Shown piece by piece: positions 55,823 to 64,000 of a DNA stretch of 64,000 nucleotides. Source of the stretch: Shewanella seohaensis (GTDB lineage Bacteria; Pseudomonadota; Gammaproteobacteria; Enterobacterales; Shewanellaceae). Location of the stretch: contig NZ_CP104900.1 of NCBI RefSeq assembly GCF_025449215.1, positions 2,418,001 through 2,482,000 on the forward strand, written 5' to 3'. Each line of letters starts with the position of its first letter. Within the stretch, counting starts at the first letter, position 1. Below the pieces are notes generated by a model, which was not told where the DNA came from, searched no databases, and was given only the letters and a program-made list of their open reading frames with translations. The position numbers were made by a program, and so were the translations under genes.

Positions 55823-56562
55823 TGGATTTTACGCAAGTACAGCAGTCTTTTATCGACTATATTCGCGATCCACAAAACCCAGTGCCGAGCGGTGTGCCCT
55901 TAGAGCGGATGCAGGTTTATCGAGAGCTGTTTTTTAATAATGTGATGGGTTTTGTGTCCAATGCTTTTCCCGTTCTTAAAAGTCTTTATAGCGATGCACA
56001 GTGGCAAGTCTTAGTGCAGGCTTTTTTCAGTCAACATGATTGTAAGTCCCCAATTTTTATTGATATTGCCGGAGAGTTTTTACAATTCCTGCAATTTGAA
56101 TATTCACCAGCAGAAAGTGATCCGCCTTTTATGTTGGAGCTGGCGCACTATGAATGGCTTGAGCTTCGAGTGGCAACGGCGCAACAAGTTGACCAGCAAG
56201 AGAGATTGTCCAGCGCAGATATTTTGCAGCGCAATTTGTGTTTAGCGGCAACGGCGAGTGTGGCACAGTACCAGTATCCGGTGCAGCAGATCCGCCAAGA
56301 TTATCGCCCCACAGAGGCGCTGCCGCAGCCAGTGTTTTTTTGCCTCTATCAGGATGAAGCGAGCGAGGTGGGCTTCTTACAATTAACGCCGTTAAGTGCG
56401 CAAGTGCTGGGATATTTGGTAGAACAAGGACAGAGTCGCCTCGATGACATACTAAACTGGCTGCAAGGGATTTATCCGCAAATGCAACCGGAGATCTTAA
56501 CCCAAGGCTGTATTCAGTTACTCGAACAACTCGCCGTTAAAGGGATAGTGCGCGGAATTTAA
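55822..56562 (+). CDS. hvfC: HvfC: DUF2063 partner protein of the MNIO enzyme
   Basis: A 246-residue protein with an N-terminal DUF2063 domain (VQQSFIDYIRDPQNPVPSGV, MQVYRELFFNNVMGFVSNAF, PVLKSLYSDAQWQVLV). The C-terminal part resembles a winged-helix RiPP-recognition region (LGYLVEQGQSRLDDILNWLQ). HvfC partners bind the precursor leader and activate the MNIO enzyme. Translationally coupled to hvfB. The hvfD (DoxX) gene seen in some hvf operons is not adjacent here. Confidence 0.88.
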   Translation: MDFTQVQQSFIDYIRDPQNPVPSGVPLERMQVYRELFFNNVMGFVSNAFPVLKSLYSDAQWQVLVQAFFSQHDCKSPIFIDIAGEFLQFLQFEYSPAESDPPFMLELAHYEWLELRVATAQQVDQQERLSSADILQRNLCLAATASVAQYQYPVQQIRQDYRPTEALPQPVFFCLYQDEASEVGFLQLTPLSAQVLGYLVEQGQSRLDDILNWLQGIYPQMQPEILTQGCIQLLEQLAVKGIVRGI

Positions 56563-56656
56563 GCTGCATGTTGCTAAAATCAGCAAAATAAATGCAATAA
56601 CCTTACATAAAAAGGGTTTTTGTTGATTTGACAAACCGCTACAATGGCGCCCGTTT

Positions 56657-56672
56657 TGTGATCTTAATCACT
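56657..56672 (+). promoter_or_regulatory. CRP-like binding site
   Basis: TGTGATCTTAATCACT fits the CRP consensus TGTGA-N6-TCACA with one mismatch. It is 47 bases before a 40-residue gene. In Shewanella, CRP controls many anaerobic genes. The site may control the small gene, but its distance from a promoter is not defined. Confidence 0.55.
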
Positions 56673-56718
56673 GTACGATTCCTGCGCACTTATCTTTGCA
56701 CACATTTGAGGAGCTGTA

Positions 56719-56841
56719 ATGAGCAGTCAGCCATTTAAAGACCCATTTAACTTTATGTATTTTATTGGTTTTATTTTAGTCTTACTGTTGCCGACGCTAC
56801 CAGCAAGCCTGACTTGGTTAAAGCAATTAGGCTTAATTTAA
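56719..56841 (+). CDS. Predicted 40-residue membrane peptide
   Basis: Reads MSSQPFKDPFNFMYFIGFIL then VLLLPTLPASLTWLKQLGLI, with one hydrophobic helix of about 20 residues. AGGAG lies 6-7 bases upstream of ATG 56719, and a CRP-like site and terminator bracket the gene, so it is a genuine small transcript unit. No family recognised. It could be a subunit or regulator of a membrane complex, such as a small oxidase or transporter subunit, but nothing shows which. Confidence 0.65.
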   Translation: MSSQPFKDPFNFMYFIGFILVLLLPTLPASLTWLKQLGLI

Positions 56842-56874
56842 GCAGGTTTTAATCTCAAATTGAGTATACTACTG

Positions 56875-56901
56875 GCCACTCTTAGAGTGGCTTTTGTTTT
56901 T
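56875..56901 (+). terminator. Terminator after the small membrane peptide gene
   Basis: GCCACTC (56875-56881), TTA, GAGTGGC (56885-56891), then TTTTGTTTTT. It lies before ybaN and isolates the small gene. Confidence 0.85.
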
Positions 56902-56941
56902 CAGGTTTGAGGCACCTACATACTATGATCATTTACAAGCT

Positions 56942-57310
56942 ATGATATTGAAACGCGGTTTGTTTTTATTGATAGGTTGCTTGGCGTTGGGCCTTGGACT
57001 GCTGGGTATCGTATTGCCTCTATTGCCGACAGTACCGTTTATTCTATTGGCGGCTTTTTGTTTTGCCCGCTCAAGCGAGCGCTTACACCAGTGGTTGATG
57101 ACACACCCGTGGTTTGCCGATGCGCTGACCCAATGGCAACAACACAGGGCGATGCGCCCCGGCCTTAAACGCCGAGCGATGTTGCTCACGGGACTCAGTT
57201 TTAGCGTTAGCATTCTTGTGGTCCCGATTGTATGGGTGAAGTTACTGCTGCTCACCATGGCTTGCGGATTACTTTGGTATCTTAAAACCATTCCTGAAAT
57301 CGAATCCTAA
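56942..57310 (+). CDS. ybaN: YbaN-like DUF454 membrane protein
   Basis: A 122-residue inner-membrane protein with three or four hydrophobic segments (LFLLIGCLALGLGLLGIVLP, LLPTVPFILLAAFCFARSSE, WVKLLLLTMACGLLWYL). DUF454 proteins are common near apt-dnaX in gammaproteobacteria but have no known function. ATG 56942 is preferred to 56894, which lies inside the upstream terminator. Ribosome site is weak. Intact. Confidence 0.85.
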   Translation: MILKRGLFLLIGCLALGLGLLGIVLPLLPTVPFILLAAFCFARSSERLHQWLMTHPWFADALTQWQQHRAMRPGLKRRAMLLTGLSFSVSILVVPIVWVKLLLLTMACGLLWYLKTIPEIES

Positions 57311-57417
57311 GCACATTTGATCTAAGGCACAAATTGGTAACCAATTCGTCACTTGAATACGCTGCTTATTGCAACTCAAACCAAAGCGGCATAAGCTTTG
57401 TGCGAATTATTAAAGCT

Positions 57418-57448
57418 CGTCCACACTCGCTGTGGACGTTTTGTTTTT
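57418..57448 (+). terminator. Terminator between ybaN and apt
   Basis: CGTCCACA (57418-57425), CTCGC, TGTGGACG (57431-57438), then TTTTGTTTTT. Confidence 0.85.
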
Positions 57449-57491
57449 ACCGCCAGCAGTTACGCGTGGCGAAACGATTAAGTTAAATTAA

Positions 57492-58043
57492 ATGGCTATG
57501 AATACAGAAACCTTATCCTTGATAAAGCAAAGCATTAAAACGATTCCTAATTATCCTAAGGAAGGGATTCTATTTCGCGATGTGACCAGTCTGCTGGAAA
57601 ATGCCGCGGCCTATAAAGCGACTATCGATTTATTAGTTGAGCAATATCGCAATAAAGGCTTTACCAAGATTGTGGGCACTGAAGCCCGTGGTTTCTTATT
57701 TGGTGCGCCTTTAGCACTGGAATTAGGCATTGGTTTTGTGCCTGTTCGTAAGCCTGGTAAGTTGCCACGCGCGACCATTAGCCAAAGCTATGAGCTGGAA
57801 TATGGCCACGATAGCCTTGAAATCCATACCGATGCGATTACCGCGAATGACAAAGTATTAGTGGTTGACGATTTGCTGGCCACTGGCGGCACTATCGAAG
57901 CCACAGTCAAACTTATCCGCCAACTGGGCGGTGAAGTGCAAGATGCGGCTTTTGTGATTTCATTACCCGATCTCGGTGGCGAAGCCCGCTTAACGGCCTT
58001 AGGTCTTGAGTTGGTTAAACTTTGTGAGTTTGAAGGCGAATAA
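57492..58043 (+). CDS. apt: Adenine phosphoribosyltransferase
   Basis: A 183-residue salvage enzyme: adenine plus PRPP gives AMP plus pyrophosphate. Landmarks: [48 protein letters not shown] and the PRPP-binding [16 protein letters not shown]. Two near starts exist (57492 and 57498); neither has a clear ribosome site. It precedes dnaX as in E. coli. Intact. Confidence 0.95.
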
Positions 58044-58172
58044 TTCTTCAGCCAAAGGCGCCTAGGGATAGTTTAATGGCATGTCGTTAATTGACATGTT
58101 ATCTTGCAACTATCTCGGGGCGCGATCCCCTTTTTTGTACCAACATTCTTGTCATGCACATTGGGGAGTTCC

Positions 58173-61100
58173 ATGTCATATCAGGTGTTAGCCAGAAAAT
58201 GGCGCCCTGCCACATTCGAACAGATGGTCGGCCAAAGCCACGTGTTGCACGCGCTCACGAATGCGTTAACGCAACAACGTTTACACCATGCTTATCTTTT
58301 TACGGGTACTCGCGGTGTGGGCAAGACCAGTTTGGCGCGCCTCTTCGCTAAAGGCCTCAACTGTGAAAAGGGCGTAACGGCTTCCCCCTGTGGTGTGTGT
58401 GGCAGCTGTGTCGAAATTGCCCAAGGCCGCTTTGTTGACTTGATCGAAGTCGATGCCGCCTCGCGCACTAAGGTCGATGACACCCAGAACTCTTAGATAA
58501 TGTGCAATATCGTCCGACCCGTGGCCGTTTTAAGGTCTACCTGATTGACGAAGTACACATGCTCTCCCGCAGCAGTTTTAATGCACTGCTAAAAACCCTC
58601 GAAGAACCGCCAGAGCATGTGAAATTTTTGCTGGCGACGACCGATCCGCAAAAGCTGCCGGTGACTGTGTTATCCCGCTGTCTGCAATTTAATTTAAAGA
58701 GCTTAACCCAGCAGGAAATTGGCACTCAGCTACAGCATATTTTAACCCAAGAGCAATTACCCTTTGAGCACGAAGCCTTAACTCTGCTCGCCAAAGCGGC
58801 CAATGGCAGTATGCGCGATGCCTTAAGTTTGACCGATCAAGCTATTGCCTTCGGTGGTGGCACAGTAATGCTCAATCAAGTGCAATCTATGCTGGGTAGC
58901 ATCGATGAGCAGCATGTGCTGCGCTTACTCAAAGCCTTAACCGATGCCGATATTGGCGTTTTGATGCAAAGCTGCGCACAGGTGCTCGCCTATGGCGCGG
59001 ACGCCCAAGAAGTGCTGCGCAGTTTACTGGAATTATTGCATCAAATTACCCTGACGCAATTTGCTCCTGCCGCGGCGCAGCAATCCCTTTACAGCGCGCA
59101 AATTCAAGCCTTTGCCGAGCAGTTAGCGCCGGAACAAGTGCAGTTGTATTACCAGATTTTACTGACTGGTCGTAAAGACTTACCCCATGCGCCGGATCCT
59201 AAATCGGGTCTCGAAATGGCGTTGCTCCGAGCGGTGGCATTTGTTCCCGAAAAGCCCGTGAAGCGTTGGCAGGTCGAAGATGCTGCTAAGGTGAGCTTGC
59301 CAGCTCAGCAGTCAATGTCTGCGACGCCCACACCAAATATGCCCGCGGCGGAACCAGCTGTAAATCAAGCAGTGGCTGAAAAAACTCCGCTAACCGCTGA
59401 GCGTGACTCACAGGCTCTGCCACAAGCTGCAATCTCTGAGTCTATGGCTCGATCTCAGGAATCTTCAGCTTCTCAAGCCGAAGCTGCGCAGCAAGCTGTA
59501 TCCGAGGATGCTTTAGTTGGCGAGGATGCACTTGATGAAGAGTCTACACTCAACGCCACTTTGATTGCTGAGCAGCAAGTGATCTTAAGCCAAGCCCAAA
59601 GCCAAGGCTTTGGCGCAAGTACCGAGGTGATATCGCGTACTGAGGCCGTCTTAATTTCAGAATCAAGCCCTGAATCGAACTCAGTATCTACGCCTGCATC
59701 GAATCTTTATGCTGAGCATAATCAAGCGGCGATGGTGGATCCCGAAAGCTCTGGCCAGAAACCTTCTCCTGCGGTGTTAACAGAACCCGTTGCCTTATCT
59801 CATGATGATATCGAGGACGATACTCAAGCGAGTGTTAATCAGAGTGCAGATGCGCTAGCGTCAGATGAATATTCTGCAGAGGATTTCGGACAATACGATT
59901 ATGCCGCTGCGCCGCTCGATGCCTATCAGGATGATTATTCGCAATTTATGGCTGAGGAGCAGGGCGGGTTCTCTGGGATGGAAGATAGCTCGTTGATGAG
60001 CGACAGTGCTCAGTCTATCGACCATAGTGATGTTGTGCATGAGTCTGCCAATGACCCCAAATCGCAGTCTTTTGCCGACAATTCAGTTTCAACAACTCCT
60101 CCAGTTTCAACAGCTACTGTATCCCTCGAGGATGACGATATTTTATCGGCGGTATTAGCGGCACGCGACTCCTTACTCTCCGATCTCGATGCGCTCAGCA
60201 CCAAGGAAGGTGATGGAAAAAAGCCAGCAGCGGAAGTTAAGCTTAAAACCCCAGGCCAGAGTGCGCATACCGCGCCAGTTTCTAACGCGGCATTAAATAA
60301 CACGTCCTCAGTTGATGCATCTATTGAGCCGCAAGTCGCTAAAAACGCGTCTGATAACGAGTTTGAGCTGCCCTTTGATGATGATTTCGACGCCGAGCTC
60401 CATCTTGAGTCACAGTCAAATGTTACGCCAACTCCGCCGCTTGATCCGAACGATCGCCCGCCTTGGGAAGAGGCGCCCGTCGCGGCGATGGATGAAGCCA
60501 ATGCGCCCGCTGCAAGTGTTAACCTACAGACTGAAACCCCTGTCGCGCCGCAAACAGCTGTTGAGGATTTAGGCGCTGCGCCCGTTGCCGCTCAAACATC
60601 GCCAACGGACAACGAGGCGACACGGGTTGTGCAAGCGTTAGAGCAAGTGGCAGTACAAGAAAGCGAGCCAGCTGCGCAAAGCCTTGAGCCAAATACGCAG
60701 CCTCCTCAGGCGCAGGAACTTATACAGCCACAAACTCAACCACAAACTCAGCAGCTAATTCAGCAACCGATTCAGCAGTTAACTCAGCAATTGGCATCGG
60801 TGCAGTCACCATCAAGCGAGACTGTACAACCAACGTCATCCTCCGCATTAGCACTGGCGCAATCGATTACCGGTCATCCCTTAGACTTGCACTGGTATAA
60901 GCTTATGGCGAGCCTAGAGATTGGCGGCCGTGTGCGTCAGTTGGCGGTAAACTCGATTTGTCAGCTGCAGGCTAACCCCTTGCCATTGCTGCTTAAACCT
61001 GACCAAAAACACTTGGCGGCGCCCGTGGCGATTGAGCAGCTCGAGCAGGCATTGACAGCTGCATTGGGGAACCCGAGGCAGGTTGAGGTGGTCATAGGAA

Positions 61101-61312
61101 GCGATCCTTCGCGGGAAACGCCCTTAGAAATGCGCAAACGTTTTCACCAAGAGTTACTGCAGCAGGCACGCCAATCGCTAATGATGGACGATAATGTGCA
61201 ATGGCTGATTAACCGTTTTGGCGCCGAACTGGATCAGCATACCTTACTTTATCCACCAGAGTTGTTAGCTCAGCGTAGCGGACTTATTCCCGCACTGCCT
61301 GAGCCCGAGTAA
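58173..61312 (+). pseudogene. dnaX: DNA polymerase III tau/gamma subunit, frameshifted, with long acidic linker
   Basis: DnaX loads the sliding clamp. Start ATG 58173 follows GGGAG. The AAA+ part has Walker A GTRGVGKTSLARLFAKGLNC, a zinc module CGVCGSC and VDLIEVDAASRTKVDDT. The frame then breaks near 58485, one base missing (ACCCAGAAC for ACCCGAGAAC), and resumes in LLDNVQYRPTRGRFKVYLID. Restored length is 1,046 residues, far longer than E. coli tau (643), because about 400 residues of acidic Ser/Gln/Ala-rich linker are inserted between domain III and the C-terminal alpha-binding part (LDLHWYKLMASLEIGG). dnaX is essential, so the break is probably a base-calling error. Confidence 0.9.
60204..60240 (+). 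other. Candidate -1 frameshift site within dnaX
   Basis: The heptamer A AAA AAG is at 60217-60223 in the reading frame (gga aaa aag), with an AAGGAAGG Shine-Dalgarno-like stretch about 6-10 bases upstream. A slip to -1 reads GCC AGC AGC GGA AGT and then TAA (60238-60240). E. coli uses the same heptamer to make gamma. Confidence 0.55.
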
Positions 61313-61481
61313 TATTTCCTCAGTGCATTTGCTGCATGGAGTGGCAGAGTTTGTTAAAAACTCGCTATCAAGATCATAAGTTTAGCGATGGGATATCGGC
61401 ATTGATTGCCAATCCCATTTATTTCAGTAAGATTAGCCAGCTTAAAAGCTTGCGACTAACCCTAATAGAAGAGAAATGACT

Positions 61482-61811
61482 ATGTTTGGAAAAGGCGGTA
61501 TGGGCAATCTGATGAAACAAGCCCAGATGATGCAAGAAAAAATGGCAAAAATGCAGGAAGAAATTGCCCGCATGGAAATGGTCGGTGAATCAGGTGCGGG
61601 TCTGGTTAAAGTGACCATGACTGGCTCACACACAGTACGTAAAGTCGAAATCGATCCAAGCTTGATGGAAGACGATAAAGAGATGTTAGAAGATTTGATT
61701 GCAGCAGCGTGTAACGATGCCGCGCGTCGTATCGAAGAAAACCAAAAAGCCAAAATGGCCGAAGTGACTGGCGGTATGCAATTACCACCAGGCATGAAAA
61801 TGCCATTTTAA
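61482..61811 (+). CDS. ybaB: YbaB/EbfC nucleoid-associated protein
   Basis: A 109-residue dimeric DNA-binding protein. The start [20 protein letters not shown] and helix [18 protein letters not shown] match YbaB/Ebf[21 protein letters not shown] follows. ATG 61482 fits the family start better than 61476, which adds MT. It lies between dnaX and recR as in E. coli. The role is nucleoid binding, with loss affecting DNA repair or transcription in some species. Intact. Confidence 0.93.
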   Translation: MFGKGGMGNLMKQAQMMQEKMAKMQEEIARMEMVGESGAGLVKVTMTGSHTVRKVEIDPSLMEDDKEMLEDLIAAACNDAARRIEENQKAKMAEVTGGMQLPPGMKMPF

Positions 61812-61823
61812 TTGAGATAGACA

Positions 61824-62421
61824 ATGAAATTTAGCCCCCTGCTTGACGAGTTAATTCAGTCCCTGCGTTGTTTGCCAGGGGTTGGGCCTAAATCGGCTCA
61901 ACGTATGGCGTTTCAATTGCTTGAGCGCGATAGAAAAGCTGGGCTTAAATTAGCCTCGGCGCTGTCGAGTGCCATGAGCGATATCGGTCATTGTCAGTCT
62001 TGCCGAACCTACACTGAAGAAAGCCTCTGTCCGATTTGTGCTAGCCATAAACGCGGCTCCTCGTCGACGATTTGCGTGGTCGAAACGCCGGCCGATGTGT
62101 TAGCCATTGAAGCGGGTGGACATTTTACTGGTCGCTACTTTGTATTGCTGGGCCATTTATCACCACTCGATGGGGTGGGGCCTGAGGAGTTAGGTTTGGC
62201 GCTATTAGAGCGTCACTTAGCCTCGGGCGATGTTGCTGAGCTTATCCTCGCGACCAATCCAACGGTTGAAGGTGAGGCCACCGCCCACTTTATTGCCGAT
62301 ATGGCACGGCGCCATAAGGTGGTGATCAGCCGTATCGCCCACGGTGTTCCCGTGGGGGGAGCTGGAATATGTCGACAGCACCACCTTAGCGCTGTCCTTC
62401 AATGGGCGTATCCCGCTGTAG
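61824..62421 (+). pseudogene. recR: Recombination protein RecR, frameshifted near the C-terminus
   Basis: RecR acts with RecO in loading RecA at gaps. The N-terminal helix-hairpin-helix ([20 protein letters not shown]), zinc finger ([16 protein letters not shown]) and Toprim domain ([20 protein letters not shown]) are intact. The frame breaks in the G-run 62354-62359; the usual [20 protein letters not shown] appears only if two G's are added. The stop in the right frame is TAG at 62419-62421, giving a normal 199-residue protein. Otherwise a false extended C-terminus is read. Sequence error is likely. Confidence 0.88.
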
Positions 62422-62440
62422 CGTGTGATGGCCTAAAGAG

Positions 62441-62477
62441 AAAACCCGCCAGTCCTGTGCCGCGGGTTTTTATTTTA
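62441..62477 (+). terminator. Terminator after recR
   Basis: AAAACCCGC (62441-62449) pairs with GCGGGTTTT (62462-62470), followed by TATTTTA. Confidence 0.8.
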
Positions 62478-62647
62478 TGGGCGCAGGATGATGTGAATAA
62501 AGAGTATTGAGCAGATGCTCTTAGTGTTGTTGTTCGCCGCGTTAGCCTCACTTGTTTAAGACTAACTGCCAAATATCTAGGCCATTGGCCGTGTTTTCGC
62601 CTCAGATTGCCTTATTTTTCGCCATTTGATCTGTGATTTTATCTCCC

Positions 62648-62678
62648 CCCTTGAAAAGTGGATTTACAGCCCCATTTT
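62648..62678 (+). promoter_or_regulatory. Sigma-32 heat-shock promoter of htpG
   Basis: -35 box CCCTTGAAA (62648-62656), a 13-base spacer, then -10 box CCCCATTTT (62670-62678). This matches the sigma-32 consensus CTTGAAA-N13/14-CCCCAT-T. It lies about 55 bases upstream of the htpG start. Confidence 0.85.
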
Positions 62679-62733
62679 ATTAATCACTAAGCGTTTGCTT
62701 TAACCAAATTGCGTAACAAATAAGGAAAATTTC

Positions 62734-64000
62734 ATGTCACAACAAGAAACTCATGGTTTTCAAACTGAAGTCAAACAGCTGTTGCATTTGATGATCCATT
62801 CTTTGTATTCCAACAAAGAAATTTTCTTGCGTGAACTGGTCTCCAACGCTGCGGATGCGGCCGATAAGCTGCGTTACCTTGCGTTGACCAACGACGCGCT
62901 ATACGAAGGTGACGGTGAGCTACGTGTGCGTATCAGCGCAGACAAAGAAAAAGGCACTGTGACCATCGAAGACAACGGCGTAGGTATGACCCGCGATGGC
63001 GTGATTGAGCATTTAGGCACGATCGCCAAATCGGGCACCGCTGAATTCTTCAAAAACCTCTCAGGCGAAGCCTCAAAGGACTCGCAGCTGATCGGTCAAT
63101 TCGGTGTGGGCTTCTATTCCGCCTTTATCGTGGCGAAAAAAGTCACAGTACGCACCCGTGCAGCAGGCCATAAGGCCAATGAAGCCGTATTGTGGGAATC
63201 GGAAGGTGAGGGCAGTTTCACCGTCGATACCATCACTAAGGCGAGCCGTGGTACTGAGATTACCCTGCACCTGCGTGATGAAGAGAAAGAGTTTGCCGAT
63301 GAGTGGCGCCTGCGCTCCATCATCACTAAATACTCAGATCATATCTCCGTACCCGTTGAAATGTGGCAGGAAGGCACCCCTGAGCGCGATGGCCCAGACG
63401 GTGAAAAAATCCCCGCTACCGAAGGTTACTGGAAGGTCATGAACAAGGCGACTGCGCTGTGGATGCGCAATAAGTCTGAGATCAGTGACGAAGAGTACCA
63501 AGAATTTTATAAGCACATTTCCCACGACTACACAGACGCACTGCTGTGGAGCCATAACCGCGTAGAAGGTAAACAGGAATACACTAACCTGTTGTATATC
63601 CCTTCAAAAGCGCCATGGGATCTGTGGAACCGCGACCGTAAGCATGGCCTGAAACTCTTTGTTCAGCGCGTGTTTATCATGGATGATGCTGAGCAGTTTA
63701 TGCCATCTTACCTGCGCTTTGTGCAGGGTTTGATTGACTCAAACGATCTGCCGCTAAACGTGTCTCGCGAGATTTTGCAGGACAACCACATCACCAAGGC
63801 GATGCGCACCGGTATCACTAAGCGCGTGCTGGGTATGTTGGAAAAACTGGCAAAAGACGATGCGGAAAAATACCAACAATTCTGGGCCGAATTTGGTCAA
63901 GTGTTGAAGGAAGGTCCAGCGGAAGACTTTGCAAACCGCGAGCGTATTGCAGGCTTACTGCGTTTTGCCTCGACCCATACTGGCAGCGCGGCCCCAACTG
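62734..64000 (+). CDS. htpG: Chaperone HtpG (Hsp90), 5' part
   Basis: Bacterial Hsp90, an ATP-dependent chaperone; the first 422 residues are here and the gene runs off the window. The N-terminal ATPase domain begins [20 protein letters not shown] with [50 protein letters not shown] and [20 protein letters not shown]. The middle domain includes [21 protein letters not shown] lies 5-9 bases before ATG 62734. It is driven by a sigma-32-type promoter. No frame breaks in the visible part. Confidence 0.96.
   Translation, partial: MSQQETHGFQTEVKQLLHLMIHSLYSNKEIFLRELVSNAADAADKLRYLALTNDALYEGDGELRVRISADKEKGTVTIEDNGVGMTRDGVIEHLGTIAKSGTAEFFKNLSGEASKDSQLIGQFGVGFYSAFIVAKKVTVRTRAAGHKANEAVLWESEGEGSFTVDTITKASRGTEITLHLRDEEKEFADEWRLRSIITKYSDHISVPVEMWQEGTPERDGPDGEKIPATEGYWKVMNKATALWMRNKSEISDEEYQEFYKHISHDYTDALLWSHNRVEGKQEYTNLLYIPSKAPWDLWNRDRKHGLKLFVQRVFIMDDAEQFMPSYLRFVQGLIDSNDLPLNVSREILQDNHITKAMRTGITKRVLGMLEKLAKDDAEKYQQFWAEFGQVLKEGPAEDFANRERIAGLLRFASTHTGSAAPT

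Noticed and set aside
58485..58502. The dnaX break at 58485 as programmed frameshift
   Set aside because: No slippery heptamer at this point and it falls inside the ATPase domain; a missing base is the better explanation.
62354..62510. Extended C-terminus of RecR after the G-run
   Set aside because: The conserved C-terminal motif is in another frame with a stop at 62419-62421; the extension also reads through a terminator.

Overview
The window reads as a chromosomal stretch of a Shewanella-type gammaproteobacterium (close to S. oneidensis / S. putrefaciens by gene content). Evidence: a ybaN-apt-dnaX-ybaB-recR-htpG block in the enteric order, a hmgA-hppD tyrosine-degradation pair, a TPP-riboswitch TonB receptor with PnuT, CheV, an ECF sigma/ChrR pair and many small Shewanella-like membrane and DUF proteins. 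No rRNA, tRNA, CRISPR array or complete insertion sequence is visible. This assignment is from recognition, not from a database search.

Layout. 1-3.2 kb: tail of a YcfL-like gene, then a nucleoside module (deoD, a TsgA-like MFS permease, a convergent Crp/Fnr regulator). 3.4-8.2 kb: a TPP-riboswitch-led thiamine salvage operon (TonB receptor, YkoF-like protein, PnuT, kinase). 8.3-15.3 kb: lipoprotein, DoxX, nitroreductase, GNAT, Dcp peptidase, M20 dipeptidase. 15.6-17.4 kb: an AT-rich accessory island with palindromic repeats and two integron-cassette-like units (a NADAR/YbiA gene and an orphan lipoprotein gene), each followed by an attC-like inverted repeat; no integrase is present. 17.6-24.7 kb: small membrane protein, Ggt, DUF482 protein, LysE exporter, Maa acetyltransferase, MASE1-GGDEF cyclase. 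24.8-28.3 kb: hppD, hmgA and a divergent LysR regulator. 28.4-38.5 kb: AIM24, RcnB/CigR-like, EVE, acyl-CoA ligase, PGPGW, periplasmic binding protein, M14 peptidase plus alpha/beta hydrolase, YccF, and an ACC-deaminase-like gene. 38.7-43.3 kb: ChrR/ECF sigma pair, a LON-N protein, a methyltransferase and CheV. 43.5-54.2 kb: DUF proteins, lytic transglycosylase, SlyD-like FKBP, M1 aminopeptidase, esterase, 5'-nucleotidase, a DksA-type zinc finger and DusC. 54.4-56.6 kb: an hvfABC-type RiPP metallophore locus (Cys-repeat precursor, DUF692/MNIO enzyme, DUF2063 partner). 56.7-64 kb: a 40-aa membrane peptide gene with its own CRP-like site and terminator, then ybaN, apt, dnaX, ybaB, recR and the sigma-32-driven start of htpG.

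The most conspicuous property of the sequence is that thirteen genes, including dnaX and recR, are broken by small indels, mostly one base missing from a homopolymer. The simplest reading is base-calling or assembly error rather than mass gene decay, so these genes are reported as single frameshifted units spanning their full extent.

Most promising biology: the hvfABC RiPP locus; two matched ECF-type promoters that put a LON-domain gene under the same sigma factor as the sigma/ChrR operon; an A AAA AAG slippery site with an upstream Shine-Dalgarno-like stretch and a -1 frame stop in dnaX; a mobile-like palindromic repeat family with three copies; and the integrase-less cassette island.
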